DNA from: Actinomycetaceae bacterium
GTDB lineage: Bacteria > Actinomycetota > Actinomycetes > Actinomycetales > Actinomycetaceae
DNA length: 64,000 nucleotides
Reading direction: 5' to 3'
NCBI GenBank assembly: GCA_030537795.1
Contig: JAUNVE010000006.1
Location: forward strand, 19,866 to 83,865
The notes beneath the pieces were generated by a model. It had not been told where the DNA came from. It ran no database searches and worked only from the letters and a program-made list of their open reading frames with translations. Shown here in pieces: positions 8,758 to 18,366 of this stretch (the stretch's first letter is position 1; each line of letters starts with the position of its first letter). The position numbers were made by a program, and so were the translations under genes.

Positions 8758-9220
8758 GCAGCGACTACTCTGGTGGGGACTGGCCGCGGCTGTTCTGGCA
8801 GTCGCGGCCATTTCCTCAATCAGCGCATTTGTACAGGCTCCGCACATTGTGGTGAAAGACCAACATAACGGTACGGTTTATTATTCTGCGCCCGTTAAGC
8901 AAGGTATGACGGTTACCCTGTCGTGGATTCATTCGATTGAACACCAACCCTGGACAGAAACCTACATCGTCGACAATAACGAGTTCATCCTCAAGGAAAT
9001 TTCCGTTAAGTCATACGGGGCCGGTGTACCGGCAAATCCGGGTGGAGTGACAACTGTTGAAGATGGTGTTATCCATGTGCGCGGCTTAAATCAGCGCTTC
9101 AACGACCTCAAGTGGGTTCATTCCCACGATACGAATTACACGGTGCGCGTAGGTGATCATCTGATCCAAACCGAGGATATTGATCACCACGCTTTCGTGG
9201 AACTATCGATAAAGGAGTAA
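8747..9220 (+). CDS. DUF1850 protein of the TAXI-TRAP operon
   Basis: A 157-residue protein starting at GTG, which overlaps the end of the binding-protein gene by 11 bases, so it is probably translationally coupled. It has an N-terminal hydrophobic helix (about residues 8-25) acting as signal or anchor, then a small extracytoplasmic domain. The LSWIHSIEHQPWTETY and KSYGAGVPANPGG segments match the DUF1850 pattern (W-x-H-S-x-E near the start, GAG later). DUF1850 genes are known to sit between TAXI binding proteins and fused permeases. Their function is unresolved; an accessory role at the transporter is an inference from context. Confidence 0.8.
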   Translation: MRFKQRLLWWGLAAAVLAVAAISSISAFVQAPHIVVKDQHNGTVYYSAPVKQGMTVTLSWIHSIEHQPWTETYIVDNNEFILKEISVKSYGAGVPANPGGVTTVEDGVIHVRGLNQRFNDLKWVHSHDTNYTVRVGDHLIQTEDIDHHAFVELSIKE

Positions 9221-9222
9221 AG

Positions 9223-11235
9223 ATGGTTTCCAAGGCTGAAAACACATCTGCTTCCTTCCACCCGATTGATGCCGAGCAGGTGGAAATTGACCTCAATGAA
9301 CCCAAAGCAGATTCACAAGAGGTATTAGAGAAATTCGACCGGGAATCGCGGTTGCGTCATATTCAGTGGCGTCCGGCAGCGCTGGTTGTCTCTGGCGTCG
9401 CCATCGCATTGTCGATCTATCACATGTACACCTCGTACTTCGGCACGCCGCCCGTCCTCCAACACCGGGCAATTCACGTCGGGGCGATACTCATTCTTGC
9501 GTTTGCGCTCTACCCACCAATCCGTAAAGCACGCCGCGACCGAATTCCGGTTTATGACCTGGTGTTGATTGGTCTAGCTCTTGCTACCGCACTCTATGTC
9601 GTACTGAATTACGTCGATATTGTTCACCGCGCGGGTACCCCCACCACGACGGATATGGTTTTTGGTGGGATTCTGTGCGTACTCATTATTGAGGCCGCCA
9701 GACGCCTCACCGGGTTCGCGTTACCGACGCTTGCAATCCTATTCATGCTCTACGCACTTTACGGGCGTAATATCCCTGGAATGTTCCGACACCGCGGGTA
9801 TGAACTTGGAGATATGCTCAATTTCCTCTATCTGACCACCGAGGGGATTTATGGTACAGCGATTGCAGTATCAGCCTCCTATATATTTCTTTTCGTCCTA
9901 TTTGGAGCGGTGCTTCAAAAATCAGGTATGGGCCAGTTCTTTAACGATTTTGCGCTAGCACTTGCCGGACAAACTCGTGGTGGACCAGCAAAAGTCGCCG
10001 TGATTGCATCCGGTTTCCTCGGCTCAATTAACGGCGCTGCCGTGGCAAACGTCGTAACTACCGGGGCATTCACCATTCCACTCATGAAACGTGTCGGTTA
10101 TCGCTCCGTATTCGCCGGAGCGGTGGAAGCAACCGCATCGGTGGGAGGCCAGATTCTTCCGCCAATTATGGGGGCATCAGCCTTCATTATGGCTGAAACA
10201 CTGGGGTTGCCCTATCGAGAAATTGCTCTTGCCGCCATTATTCCAGCGCTGCTGTATTACCTGGGGATTATTGCTCAAGTCCACCTGCGCGCAACCAGAC
10301 GCGGACTCAAGGGGATTTCGCGAGAAAACCTCCCCGCCGTCAAAGCGGTACTGGCAGAACGAGGGCACCTGCTCATTCCGCTGTTTTTCTTGATCTATAT
10401 GCTGTTTTTCTCCGGTCGCACGATTTTATTCTCGGCATTACTGACTATTCTTTTAACAGTCATCATCGCTGAGCTGCGTCCCGCCACCCGCATGACACCA
10501 AAAGACATCGTTGAGTCACTGGAATTGGGGGCCAAAACAGCGGTTTCGGTGGCTGTGGCTTGCGCCGCCGTCGGCATTATTGTCGGTGTTGTGACATTAA
10601 CTGGCTTTGGCGTCAAGCTCGCGCACGCCATCGTCGCCTTCGGTGCCGGTAACCTGCTATTTTCACTCTTCCTAACGATGATTGCCTCAATCATCCTGGG
10701 AATGGGATTACCTTCCATTCCGACGTATATCATTACAGCCACAATGGCGGCTCCCGCATTGGCCGAACTCGGCGTAGAGCCGCTGGTAGCACATATGTTT
10801 GTGTTCTACTTCGGACTATTCGCAAATATCACCCCGCCGGTGGCGCTAGCATCATTTGCCGCGGCAGGTTTATCGGGAGCCGATCCTATGCGAACCGGGC
10901 TACAGTCTATGCGTTTGGCTTTAGCAGGGTACATTATTCCCTACATGTTCGTCTTAAATCCTGCCATGCTGATGCAAGGAGCCTCTCTGACAGAGGCCGT
11001 GTCAGTATCGTTAACCGCCATATTCGGTGTGCTTTTACTGGCTGTGGCGGTGGAGGGGCACCTCATGGTCGAAGTTCCGTGGTATATCCGCGTCATATTC
11101 TTCATTGGCGCGTTGACGATGATGTCCCCGAATACGACGACGGATCTCATTGGGGTAGTTATTGCTACCGTAGCCATCGTGTTCCAAGCGGGTCTGGCAA
11201 AGAAACAGGACTCGCTGTCTGTGCGAGCTATTTAA
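9223..11235 (+). CDS. TRAP transporter fused permease (DctQM type, TAXI partner)
   Basis: A 670-residue polytopic membrane protein in which the small DctQ-like part (about residues 45-165) is fused to the large DctM-like part. The DctM signature is clear in GFLGSINGAAVANVVTTGAF, ASVGGQILPPIMGASAFIMAE and LGMGLPSIPTYI. It imports a substrate captured by the upstream TAXI lipoprotein, driven by an ion gradient. The start codon follows the DUF1850 stop by two bases, with AAGGAG just upstream. The operon closes with a strong terminator 20 bases after the stop. Confidence 0.92.
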   Translation: MVSKAENTSASFHPIDAEQVEIDLNEPKADSQEVLEKFDRESRLRHIQWRPAALVVSGVAIALSIYHMYTSYFGTPPVLQHRAIHVGAILILAFALYPPIRKARRDRIPVYDLVLIGLALATALYVVLNYVDIVHRAGTPTTTDMVFGGILCVLIIEAARRLTGFALPTLAILFMLYALYGRNIPGMFRHRGYELGDMLNFLYLTTEGIYGTAIAVSASYIFLFVLFGAVLQKSGMGQFFNDFALALAGQTRGGPAKVAVIASGFLGSINGAAVANVVTTGAFTIPLMKRVGYRSVFAGAVEATASVGGQILPPIMGASAFIMAETLGLPYREIALAAIIPALLYYLGIIAQVHLRATRRGLKGISRENLPAVKAVLAERGHLLIPLFFLIYMLFFSGRTILFSALLTILLTVIIAELRPATRMTPKDIVESLELGAKTAVSVAVACAAVGIIVGVVTLTGFGVKLAHAIVAFGAGNLLFSLFLTMIASIILGMGLPSIPTYIITATMAAPALAELGVEPLVAHMFVFYFGLFANITPPVALASFAAAGLSGADPMRTGLQSMRLALAGYIIPYMFVLNPAMLMQGASLTEAVSVSLTAIFGVLLLAVAVEGHLMVEVPWYIRVIFFIGALTMMSPNTTTDLIGVVIATVAIVFQAGLAKKQDSLSVRAI

Positions 11236-11255
11236 GCCCGTCGATTGACTCATCA

Positions 11256-11298
11256 GGTGGAGGGGCTGACACGTTATGGTAGCCCCTCCACCATGTTT
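11256..11298 (+). terminator. Rho-independent terminator of the TRAP operon
   Basis: GGTGGAGGGGCT (11256-11267) pairs perfectly over 12 bp with AGCCCCTCCACC (11281-11292) around a 13-base loop, followed by ATGTTTTT. Confidence 0.9.
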
Positions 11299-11365
11299 TT
11301 CGATCGATTGGTAATCATCATTCGCAGTACGTTAGAATCATTGCTGTTGCACTCGACGAGTGAAA

Positions 11366-11439
<74 letters not shown>

Positions 11440-11446
11440 CGCAAGT

Positions 11447-11478
11447 CCCGGTAGGAAGTTTGTCCTGCCGGGCATTTT
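11447..11478 (+). terminator. Terminator downstream of tRNA-Pro
   Basis: CCCGGTAGGA (11447-11456) pairs with TCCTGCCGGG (11463-11472) with one T-G pair and a six-base loop, followed by CATTTTCT. Confidence 0.75.
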
Positions 11479-11711
11479 CTATTGCGGGTCAGTTGAACTA
11501 CGCAATCTCGCATTTCATGCGCGAGATGGGCTGTCAACAAACGGTAGTCGGTGGCTCAATCCCCGAAGCTACCGAGCCTTACATGACCACTGGATCAATG
11601 GCCACTGCAACGGCAGTCGTGCGATCGTTGCTATCGCTCCCCCGATATGTGCCCAGATGAAAGCAGATTACGAATCGCATCGATGATGCGTTCTCACGAC
11701 CCCAAATAGGT
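11479..11711. other. Intergenic region downstream of tRNA-Pro, no gene recognised
   Basis: Together with the tRNA terminator this forms a gap of about 317 bases between tRNA-Pro and the next start codon. Open frames that cross it begin inside the tRNA and have no ribosome site or recognisable motif. Reverse-strand frames give only short peptides with several stops. A degraded gene cannot be excluded. Confidence 0.5.
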
Positions 11712-11727
11712 ACAAGAAAGTACTTGT
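11712..11727. promoter_or_regulatory. Inverted repeat, candidate operator
   Basis: ACAAG (11712-11716) and CTTGT (11723-11727) form a dyad with a six-base spacer, 30 bases ahead of the membrane-protein/regulator pair. It is a plausible binding site for the winged-helix regulator encoded at 12149. This rests only on symmetry and position. Confidence 0.3.
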
Positions 11728-11756
11728 TAGAGTTTCAATATGGCGAAAGGATCATC

Positions 11757-12152
11757 ATGGAACCGATGAACTCTGACACCGCTTCCACACGCTTGGAGGA
11801 GGCCCGAAAGCTATCCGCACATGTCAAAGCTCGTTCCGGATGGCCGCAGGCGCTCGGAGCCTTAGGAGTAGGGATCCCGACCTCACTTTTCTTATTTATG
11901 TATCCCGAAGACTCGATTTAGCGTGGATTGATTCCGATGTGCTGCTGGATGGCGGTCAGTATTACGCTTAGCTTGTACTACGGCAGAACAGCCAAATATC
12001 GCTTTAAACACCGCTGGATAGCCTTCATATTGATCTGGATGTTCGCGTGGAATGTAGGAGTATTCAATCCATTCCCCTATGCCCGGATCATTTCAGGCTG
12101 TGTCATCGCGGTTGCAGCAATTATCTCAGCAGTGGTGGAGCTGGAACGATGA
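11757..12152 (+). pseudogene. Small membrane protein gene interrupted by an in-frame TAG
   Basis: One reading frame of 131 codons is broken at codon 55 by TAG (11919-11921). The upstream part has a good ribosome site (GAAAGGA) and encodes a charged N-terminus plus one hydrophobic helix. The frame continues without shift after the stop and encodes three further hydrophobic segments (about 11946-12145). Reading through would give a four-helix membrane protein ending ELER just where the next gene starts. The simplest reading is a nonsense mutation. Separate translation of the two halves, or programmed readthrough, is less likely. The family is not recognised, but small membrane proteins often accompany this kind of regulator. 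Confidence 0.7.
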
Positions 12153-12460
12153 ATACCCATCCGCGTCACGATCTCGTCGAAGCCTTGAATCATCCGGTGC
12201 GGTTTTCTTTTATGGCTGCGCTCTCCGGTGTTGAAGCTCTTGATTTTGCCAGTTTGCGCGATCTTCTCGAAGTAAGCGACTCGGTGTTATCACGTCAGGC
12301 GACACAACTGGAAGAACTAGGCTTGATTAAGGTCAAAAAGGGCTACATCGGCAAGCGCCCACGGACGTGGTTTTCTCTCACCTCCGCCGGTCGAACCTCC
12401 TGGGAGAAGCATTTGAACGCCCTCCACGAAATCGCCCAAGGTGGCATAAGCGCTAACTAG
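12149..12460 (+). CDS. Winged-helix transcriptional regulator (MarR/ArsR-like, about 100 aa)
   Basis: A 103-residue protein made almost entirely of one winged helix-turn-helix: NHPVRFSFMAAL (helix 1), LDFASLRDLLEVSDSVLSRQATQLEELGLI (recognition region), then a wing around KVKKGYIGKRPRTWFSLTSAGR. This is the pattern of short actinobacterial regulators usually paired with a membrane protein. Its ATG overlaps the stop of the membrane-protein frame by four bases (ATGA), so the chosen start is 12149 rather than upstream in-frame codons. It probably regulates its own operon. The ligand is unknown. Confidence 0.85.
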   Translation: MNTHPRHDLVEALNHPVRFSFMAALSGVEALDFASLRDLLEVSDSVLSRQATQLEELGLIKVKKGYIGKRPRTWFSLTSAGRTSWEKHLNALHEIAQGGISAN

Positions 12461-12469
12461 CACATGCCA

Positions 12470-13900
12470 CTACTCGTCGACTCCCCTATTAATCGATGTG
12501 GGATCAATAGAGTCGGGATCCGCCACCCCAGTAATAGTCGGATGAAAATCAGCACCCAGTTGCTTCAACGCTAATCGCCCCACCATTTGCTGGCGGGTAA
12601 TCACTCGCTCGGCACGGTGGTCGGTCACAAACGCGATGGCCCAGTGAACCAGCGTTGATATCTGTGCTTTAAAGCCGACGATGTAGAGCAGGTGAAGGAA
12701 CAGCCAGGCAACCCAGGCGATAAATCCACCGATCTCAAACTTCCCTATTTTGACAACCGCACTGAACTTACTGATGATTGCCATGGAACCGCGATCACGG
12801 TATTTGAAAATACCTGCGCGCTTCTTCCCCGCCAACTCCGCACGAATCTCTTCGGCCGCGAAACGACCGGACTGGATGGCAACCTGTGCAACGCCCGGAA
12901 GGCCATTGAGCGCCATCATATCGCCGACCACAAACACTTCCGGGTGCCCGGGGACGGTGCAATCATCATTGACCAAGAGACGACCGGCACGGTCGATCTC
13001 GCACTCGGTTTGATCGGCAATTTTTGCGCCCAAATGCGACGCCTCAACACCGGCAGCCCAGACTTTGCATCCGGCGCCAATCTGTTCGGTATCACCCACC
13101 GAATTCTGCACTGTAATTCCATCAACATCGACGCCAACAACCTTCGCACCCAGCTTGATTTCAACACCGATAGATTCCAACTTACGCTGGGCTTTTCTCG
13201 AGAGTTTGTCACCGAATGGCGCGAGCACACGATCATTTGCATCCAGTAGTATCACCCGCGCATCAGAGGGATTAATACGACGGTATTCTCCGCTGACAGT
13301 GCGTTGAGTCAGCTCTCGAATCTGTCCCGCCATTTCCACTCCGGTGGGGCCAGCCCCCACCACCACATACGTCATCAGCCGATTACGTTCGTCGTTATCT
13401 TCTGCGATTTCTGCCATTTCTAGACAGCTAAAGATACGTGCCCTCAGTTCGAGCGCATCGTCCACGCTCTTCATGCCGGGCGCGAATGACGCGAATTCGT
13501 CATGACCGAAATAGGATTGTCCAGCTCCGGCAGCAACAATGAGATAGTCATATGGTAAGTACCGTGATTCTCCCAATTCTTTGAGTGTAAGTACGCGCGA
13601 CTTGAGATCAATATCGGTGACTTCACTCAATAGCACTGACGCATTCTTCTGCTTGCGTAAAACCTCCCGGGTGGAGGGTGCAATTTCACCGGGTGACAGA
13701 ATCCCGGTCGCTACCTGATAGAGCAACGGCTGAAATAGGTGATGGGTTGATTTTCCCACCACGATGACCTCGGCATCTGCATTTGCTAGTTTTTTTGCTG
13801 CGAAAAGACCGGCGAAACCTGAACCAATAATGACTACTCGTGGTCGCTGGCCTGTGACATCGGTCCGGGCGTCGTCGAGGGCGGTGTAACACCACGACAT
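12470..13900 (-). CDS. ndh: Type II NADH dehydrogenase (NDH-2)
   Basis: A 476-residue single-subunit flavoprotein that passes electrons from NADH to quinone without pumping protons. The FAD-binding GSGFAG is at residues 26-31, the NADH-binding VVGAGPTGVEMAG lies near the middle, and GDMMALNGLPGVAQVAIQSG closes the FAD domain. A C-terminal region with a hydrophobic stretch (FIAWVAWLFLHLLYIVGF) anchors it to the membrane, as in the family. The start is ATG at 13900 with GAGGAG eight bases upstream. It converges on the winged-helix regulator gene, leaving nine bases between stops. Confidence 0.93.
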   Translation of the reverse strand: MSWCYTALDDARTDVTGQRPRVVIIGSGFAGLFAAKKLANADAEVIVVGKSTHHLFQPLLYQVATGILSPGEIAPSTREVLRKQKNASVLLSEVTDIDLKSRVLTLKELGESRYLPYDYLIVAAGAGQSYFGHDEFASFAPGMKSVDDALELRARIFSCLEMAEIAEDNDERNRLMTYVVVGAGPTGVEMAGQIRELTQRTVSGEYRRINPSDARVILLDANDRVLAPFGDKLSRKAQRKLESIGVEIKLGAKVVGVDVDGITVQNSVGDTEQIGAGCKVWAAGVEASHLGAKIADQTECEIDRAGRLLVNDDCTVPGHPEVFVVGDMMALNGLPGVAQVAIQSGRFAAEEIRAELAGKKRAGIFKYRDRGSMAIISKFSAVVKIGKFEIGGFIAWVAWLFLHLLYIVGFKAQISTLVHWAIAFVTDHRAERVITRQQMVGRLALKQLGADFHPTITGVADPDSIDPTSINRGVDE

Positions 13901-14077
13901 GCGATCAACTCCTCAAGGATGCATAGCCTGCGTCAAATCTGGAAAGCGCCCTCAGTCTAGCTCTCGAAAGTCTGCTGGTCACTAGTTAGACAGGAAGTGA
14001 AACTTCTATTCATTCCTCGGTTTTCGTGTAGATCTGACGTGGCTTAGAAAGAAGAATGGCGCTACAATCTTCTGCGT

Positions 14078-14126
14078 GGCTCGCCCCCGGTGGCGCAAAT
14101 GAGCCTCGTCTTCCCCATCTTTTTTT
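14078..14126 (+). promoter_or_regulatory. Structured leader before the RarD-type gene
   Basis: GGCTC (14078-14082) can pair with GAGCC (14101-14105), with an inner CGCC/GGCG pairing. A run of seven T follows at 14120-14126, and TATAAG, a possible -10 box, lies at 14130-14135. It may be part of a leader or simply the promoter. No known riboswitch was recognised. Confidence 0.25.
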
Positions 14127-14146
14127 GCGTATAAGAGTGGTGTTCA

Positions 14147-15142
14147 ATGACTTCTCGCGGTGTTCTGATATCCGTCATGTCCTCCGCAAGTTTTGCGGCT
14201 TTTGCATTTCTTGCCGCCCAAGCTAATCCACTAAATGGGCTACAGGTGTGGGGTTGGCGCACTCTTTTGACGGTGCCGGGCATACTGTTTTTGCTGGCAG
14301 TTTCCGGCCGCTGGTTCTGGTTCTCCGGTGAGCTGCGACGCGTCATTGCGCAGCCACGAAAACTCCTCGCGTATGCGTTTACCGCCCCCATGCTGGGGTT
14401 CCAAATGTGGTTATTCGGATGGGCTCCACAGGCCGGTCACGCTCTCGAGGTAACTTTGGGCTATTTTTTGCTTCCGCTGGTAATGGTCCTGGTTGGTGCC
14501 GTCATCTTCAAAGAGAAGTTAACTCATCTCAGTGCGATTGCTGCCGCTGTCGCCCTCCTAGCCGTCATATATGAGGTGTGGCGATCAGGCGGAATCGGAT
14601 GGCCTACACTTGCGGTGGCTTTAGGTTATCCCTCCTATTTTGTGGTGCGACGCATTTTTCAAACGGATGGCGTGGGAGCACTTGCTTGGGAAATGGCTTT
14701 GTCGTCTCCACTAGCATTGTGGTACGCCACCAAAGATGGGGGTTTGATCGAAGCGTGGGGCGACCTGCGTTTAGCGACGATTCTGCTTCTGCTCGGAACA
14801 GTTTCCATTGTCGGTATGGTGACTTATGTCATGGCCGCTAAAGAACTGCCGTATACGCTATTCGGTCTTTTATCTTATGTGGAACCAATTCTCGTCACCA
14901 TCGTCGCCGTGATTATTGGTGAAAGAATCGCGCCAGATCAGTGGCCCACTTTCATCGGTGTATGGCTGGCAGTACTCGTACTGGCAAGCGACGGCGTACG
15001 CGCCCTGTTAACGAAACGACGCTTTGCATTCCCGCATGTGCGGCCCTGGCGGCGCCGACGCCCCCGCGCAAATCCGACCGAGCCCCACTCGTGGCAGCGC
15101 ATCAAGCACAATCCGAGACGTACTTCCCAGCGAAATTCTTGA
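14147..15142 (+). CDS. EamA/RarD-family drug/metabolite exporter
   Basis: A 331-residue membrane protein with about ten TM helices in two EamA halves. The RarD-type pattern is visible in the N-terminal region (WGWRTLLTVPGILFLLAV) and in GHALEVTLGYFLLPLVMVLVGAVIFKEKL and LLSYVEPILVTIVAVIIGERI. Such proteins export metabolites; RarD was named after chloramphenicol sensitivity, but the substrate here is unknown. The last 45 or so residues are a basic tail beyond the membrane domain. The ribosome site is weak (GAGTGG). The gene stands alone between convergent trhO and divergent ndh. Confidence 0.85.
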   Translation: MTSRGVLISVMSSASFAAFAFLAAQANPLNGLQVWGWRTLLTVPGILFLLAVSGRWFWFSGELRRVIAQPRKLLAYAFTAPMLGFQMWLFGWAPQAGHALEVTLGYFLLPLVMVLVGAVIFKEKLTHLSAIAAAVALLAVIYEVWRSGGIGWPTLAVALGYPSYFVVRRIFQTDGVGALAWEMALSSPLALWYATKDGGLIEAWGDLRLATILLLLGTVSIVGMVTYVMAAKELPYTLFGLLSYVEPILVTIVAVIIGERIAPDQWPTFIGVWLAVLVLASDGVRALLTKRRFAFPHVRPWRRRRPRANPTEPHSWQRIKHNPRRTSQRNS

Positions 15143-15250
15143 CGCGCCGCTAAGCGAAAGCCTGCACGTACACTCCGCTTCAGGAAACTACTTGTGTAAA
15201 ACACATCCTCTTCGGAGCTATCTCAGGAAACCTGGACTCGACAATCCGCT

Positions 15251-16156
15251 TTATTTCCGCGTCGATTCTCGACTATGTTCGCGGCACGATACGGATTCGC
15301 ATTCTTGGCAGCAGAGCAGACGTTTGCGACAGGCGGGTTCCGTACAGTTCGCCAGACGAGCGGTGGGCATACCGCAACTATCACATGTCGATAAGACCTT
15401 GGGATTAATGCCGAAGTCCATCACTTCGCGACCGTCGAAAATCGCGAGCGAGCCTTGCCAGTATCCGTCATTTCCATATTTCTCGCCGTATCGGACAATA
15501 CCGCCGTCCATTTGATAAACCTCGGAAAAACCGCGTTTTTTCATCATGGCAGACAATAGCTCACAACGGATGCCGCCGGTGCAGTAGGTGACAACCGGCT
15601 TATCCTTCAGCGCATCGTACTTACCCGAATCCAGTTCAGCGATGAAATCCTTTGAGGTGCGCACATCGGGAATAACGGCATTGGCGAAATGTCCGATGCG
15701 TGCTTCCCAGGCGTTGCGTCCGTCGAAGAATACGACTTCATCGCCCCTGGCATCCATCAGCTCGTGGAGCTCTTCGGGTTTCAGGTGCTCTCCCCCACCA
15801 ATCACACCACCGGCATCGACCTCAACCTCGTCCGGTACTCCGAAAGAGACGACCTCATCACGGACTTTTACCGACAGTCGCGGAAAATCAAGACTGGCTC
15901 CGGATTCATCAAGACCGGACCCTTCGCTCCATTTGAAATCAATATCCCGAAAGGCAGGGTACTCGCGGGTCTTACGTCGATAAATCTTCATCGCATTGAG
16001 CTCCCCACCAACCGTGCCGTTAAAGCCGTCGCGGGAAATGAGAATGCGACCTCGCAGGTTGAGCGATTCGCATAGATCCCGCTGCCACAATCGAATAGCG
16101 TCAGGATCCGGAATGGGGGCAAACGCGTAGTAGAGCAGTACTTTTGAAATAGCCAT
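15251..16156 (-). CDS. trhO: tRNA uridine(34) hydroxylase TrhO (rhodanese-like, UPF0176)
   Basis: A 301-residue protein. The N-terminal acylphosphatase-like domain ([23 protein letters not shown]) is followed by a rhodanese domain with active-site Cys192 in [10 protein letters not shown]-terminal Cys-rich tail ([14 protein letters not shown] and later Cys pairs) probably binds metal. TrhO makes 5-hydroxyuridine at position 34 of tRNAs in an O2-dependent way. The start is ATG at 16156 with AGGA eight bases upstream. It follows the cmk-der gene by nine bases, so it is probably co-transcribed as the last gene of the xerD-to-cmk/der operon. Confidence 0.92.
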   Translation of the reverse strand: MAISKVLLYYAFAPIPDPDAIRLWQRDLCESLNLRGRILISRDGFNGTVGGELNAMKIYRRKTREYPAFRDIDFKWSEGSGLDESGASLDFPRLSVKVRDEVVSFGVPDEVEVDAGGVIGGGEHLKPEELHELMDARGDEVVFFDGRNAWEARIGHFANAVIPDVRTSKDFIAELDSGKYDALKDKPVVTYCTGGIRCELLSAMMKKRGFSEVYQMDGGIVRYGEKYGNDGYWQGSLAIFDGREVMDFGINPKVLSTCDSCGMPTARLANCTEPACRKRLLCCQECESVSCREHSRESTRK

Positions 16157-16165
16157 AATGCAATC

Positions 16166-18358
16166 CTATCTGCGACGCTTTTCTCGCACGCGCACACTCA
16201 TCTTCATAGGAGTGCCGGCGAAACCGAATTTCTCTCTCAGGCGACGCTCAATAAATCGGCGGTAGCCGGGATCGAGGAATCCGGTGGTGAATATGACAAA
16301 TCGCGGAGGGCGAATCCCCACCTGCGTGATAAACAGAATGCGCGGCTGCTTCCCACCCCGAACGGGGTGTGGATGGGCGGCCACGAGTTCTCCGAGAAAA
16401 GCATTGAGCTTTCCCGTCGAAACGCGAGTTTCCCAGCCATGCAACGCGGTATTAAGGGCGCGCACGATTCGATTAGTATGCCAGCCAGTTTTCGCCGATA
16501 GGTTAATCGTGGGTGCCCACGATACATGGGCAAGATCCTTCTCATGCTCGTAACGCAAATCCGCGCGACGTTCTGCATCCACTAAGTCCCACTTATTGTT
16601 GACAATCACCAGCGCGCGCCCCGCATCCACGGCTTGCTGCACGATGCGCACATCCTGTTCGCTAACGGTAGTTGAAGCATCGAGGAGAACAAGAGCTACC
16701 TCAGCTTTCTCCACGGCTGCCTGCGTCCGCAAAGACGCGTAATAGTCAGCTCCACGGGTGCGGTGCATCTTGCGTTTAATTCCAGCGGTGTCGATAAACC
16801 ACCAGGGTGAACCGTCAATTTCGATGAGTTCATCAACGGGATCTCGAGTGGTTCCCGCAGTGTCATCAACAACTACCCGACTGTGTCCCGCCAACTTATT
16901 CAACAGGGAGGATTTGCCCACATTTGGGCGGCCAATCAGCGCCACCCGTCGCGGACCGTGTTCAGGTAGTGCCGTTGCTATAGCTGATTCCTTCGGCAAA
17001 ACGTCAATAATGGCATCGAGGAGGTCACCCGATCCACGGCCGTGGAGAGCAGAGACGCTTAATGGTTCCCCCAATCCGAGCGACCAAAGCATCGCCGCGT
17101 CGGCCTCTAAGGTATCGGAGTCAACCTTATTCGCAGCCAGCAGCACAGGCTTTCCGCTTCTGCGCAGAAGTTTCACGATTCTCTCATCGGTGGATGTAGC
17201 GCCAACGCTAGCATCAACGACAAATAGCACGGCGTCAGCCATTTCTATCGCTATTTCGGCTTGTTCGGCGACCGAACGATCGAGACCTTTAAGATCGACT
17301 TCCCAGCCACCGGTGTCCACGACAGTGAAATCTCGTCCGTTCCAGTGAGCCGAATAGGACACCCGGTCGCGAGTAACTCCGGGAGTATCTTGCACCACTG
17401 CCGCACGTCTTTGCAAAATCCGATTGACAAGCGTTGATTTGCCGACATTAGGGCGACCCACGATGGCGAGCACCGGCAACCCCGCCTGCACCAGCTCTCC
17501 ATCAGTTTGCTCCATGCGGGCATCGAGTAGATCAACATCTTCTTCGGTTAAATCATATTGCAGCAGCGACGAACGCATCGCCTGTGCTTTAGCATCGTTG
17601 ATTTTTTCCTCATCAGCTTTGCCTTCCAGAGCGGCCGCAACCAGCGCGAAAACAGCGTCCATCGTTTCATCGATGGTCAGCGATGAGGAATCAAGAGTGG
17701 TCACTCCGTCGGCCGCCGTCGAAAACTCCACCACCGTGGAATCTTTTGCATCGCGGTCTACAACCTCCGCCCGAGTTTGCTCCACTAGGGTGTCGTCCAC
17801 CCTGCCGTGTAACTGCTCGGTGCGGCGCGCCAATCGCGCGGCCTCCGACGCGGTGAGGAGGATGCGCACATCTGCATCTGGCGCCACCACCGTTGTGATA
17901 TCGCGCCCTTCAACGACCATGCCATGACCGTTGTTAACCGCTTCGCTAATGATTTCGCGCTGGCGACGCACAAGAGATTCTCGAACCGAGAGATTTGTTG
18001 CCACCAGCGAAACTTGACGTGAAATCTCTGACTGGCGGATTGCCTCCGTTACGTCGTGTTCTCCAACCACCGCGCGGAAATCATCCGGCGAGGTCGCTAA
18101 TTGAAGGGGAAAAGAATCGGCCGCCCCAGCCACAGCATCGTGATCGTCAAGTGGCAAATCAGCGTGGAGACAGTACCAGGTCAACGCCCGATACATGGCG
18201 CCGGTGTCGAGATAACCGATGCCTAGTTCGCGTGCAAGACGGCGAGCAATCGTTGATTTTCCAGATCCGGACGGACCATCAATCGCCACGGATAGGCCGT
18301 GTGAGCTAACCAGATCCTGCAAACGTGAATGATCGATAGGTAATGAGTTGCTGTCCAC
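16166..18358 (-). CDS. cmk-der: Bifunctional cytidylate kinase / GTPase Der
   Basis: A 730-residue fusion. Residues 1-225 are cytidylate kinase (P-loop GPSGSGKS at 28-35, then [11 protein letters not shown] and [13 protein letters not shown]), which phosphorylates CMP and dCMP. A linker leads to Der/EngA with two G domains: G1 motifs GRPNVGKS at 301-308 and at 477-484, with NKVD at 410-413 and NKWD later. A C-terminal KH-like domain follows. Der acts in 50S subunit assembly. The start is taken as GTG at 18358 because AGGAGG lies four bases upstream; an in-frame ATG at 18388 would overlap tyrA and lacks a ribosome site. The tyrA stop sits inside this ribosome site, so coupling is likely. Confidence 0.93.
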   Translation of the reverse strand: MDSNSLPIDHSRLQDLVSSHGLSVAIDGPSGSGKSTIARRLARELGIGYLDTGAMYRALTWYCLHADLPLDDHDAVAGAADSFPLQLATSPDDFRAVVGEHDVTEAIRQSEISRQVSLVATNLSVRESLVRRQREIISEAVNNGHGMVVEGRDITTVVAPDADVRILLTASEAARLARRTEQLHGRVDDTLVEQTRAEVVDRDAKDSTVVEFSTAADGVTTLDSSSLTIDETMDAVFALVAAALEGKADEEKINDAKAQAMRSSLLQYDLTEEDVDLLDARMEQTDGELVQAGLPVLAIVGRPNVGKSTLVNRILQRRAAVVQDTPGVTRDRVSYSAHWNGRDFTVVDTGGWEVDLKGLDRSVAEQAEIAIEMADAVLFVVDASVGATSTDERIVKLLRRSGKPVLLAANKVDSDTLEADAAMLWSLGLGEPLSVSALHGRGSGDLLDAIIDVLPKESAIATALPEHGPRRVALIGRPNVGKSSLLNKLAGHSRVVVDDTAGTTRDPVDELIEIDGSPWWFIDTAGIKRKMHRTRGADYYASLRTQAAVEKAEVALVLLDASTTVSEQDVRIVQQAVDAGRALVIVNNKWDLVDAERRADLRYEHEKDLAHVSWAPTINLSAKTGWHTNRIVRALNTALHGWETRVSTGKLNAFLGELVAAHPHPVRGGKQPRILFITQVGIRPPRFVIFTTGFLDPGYRRFIERRLREKFGFAGTPMKMSVRVREKRRR

Positions 18359-18366
18359 GCGTCCTC

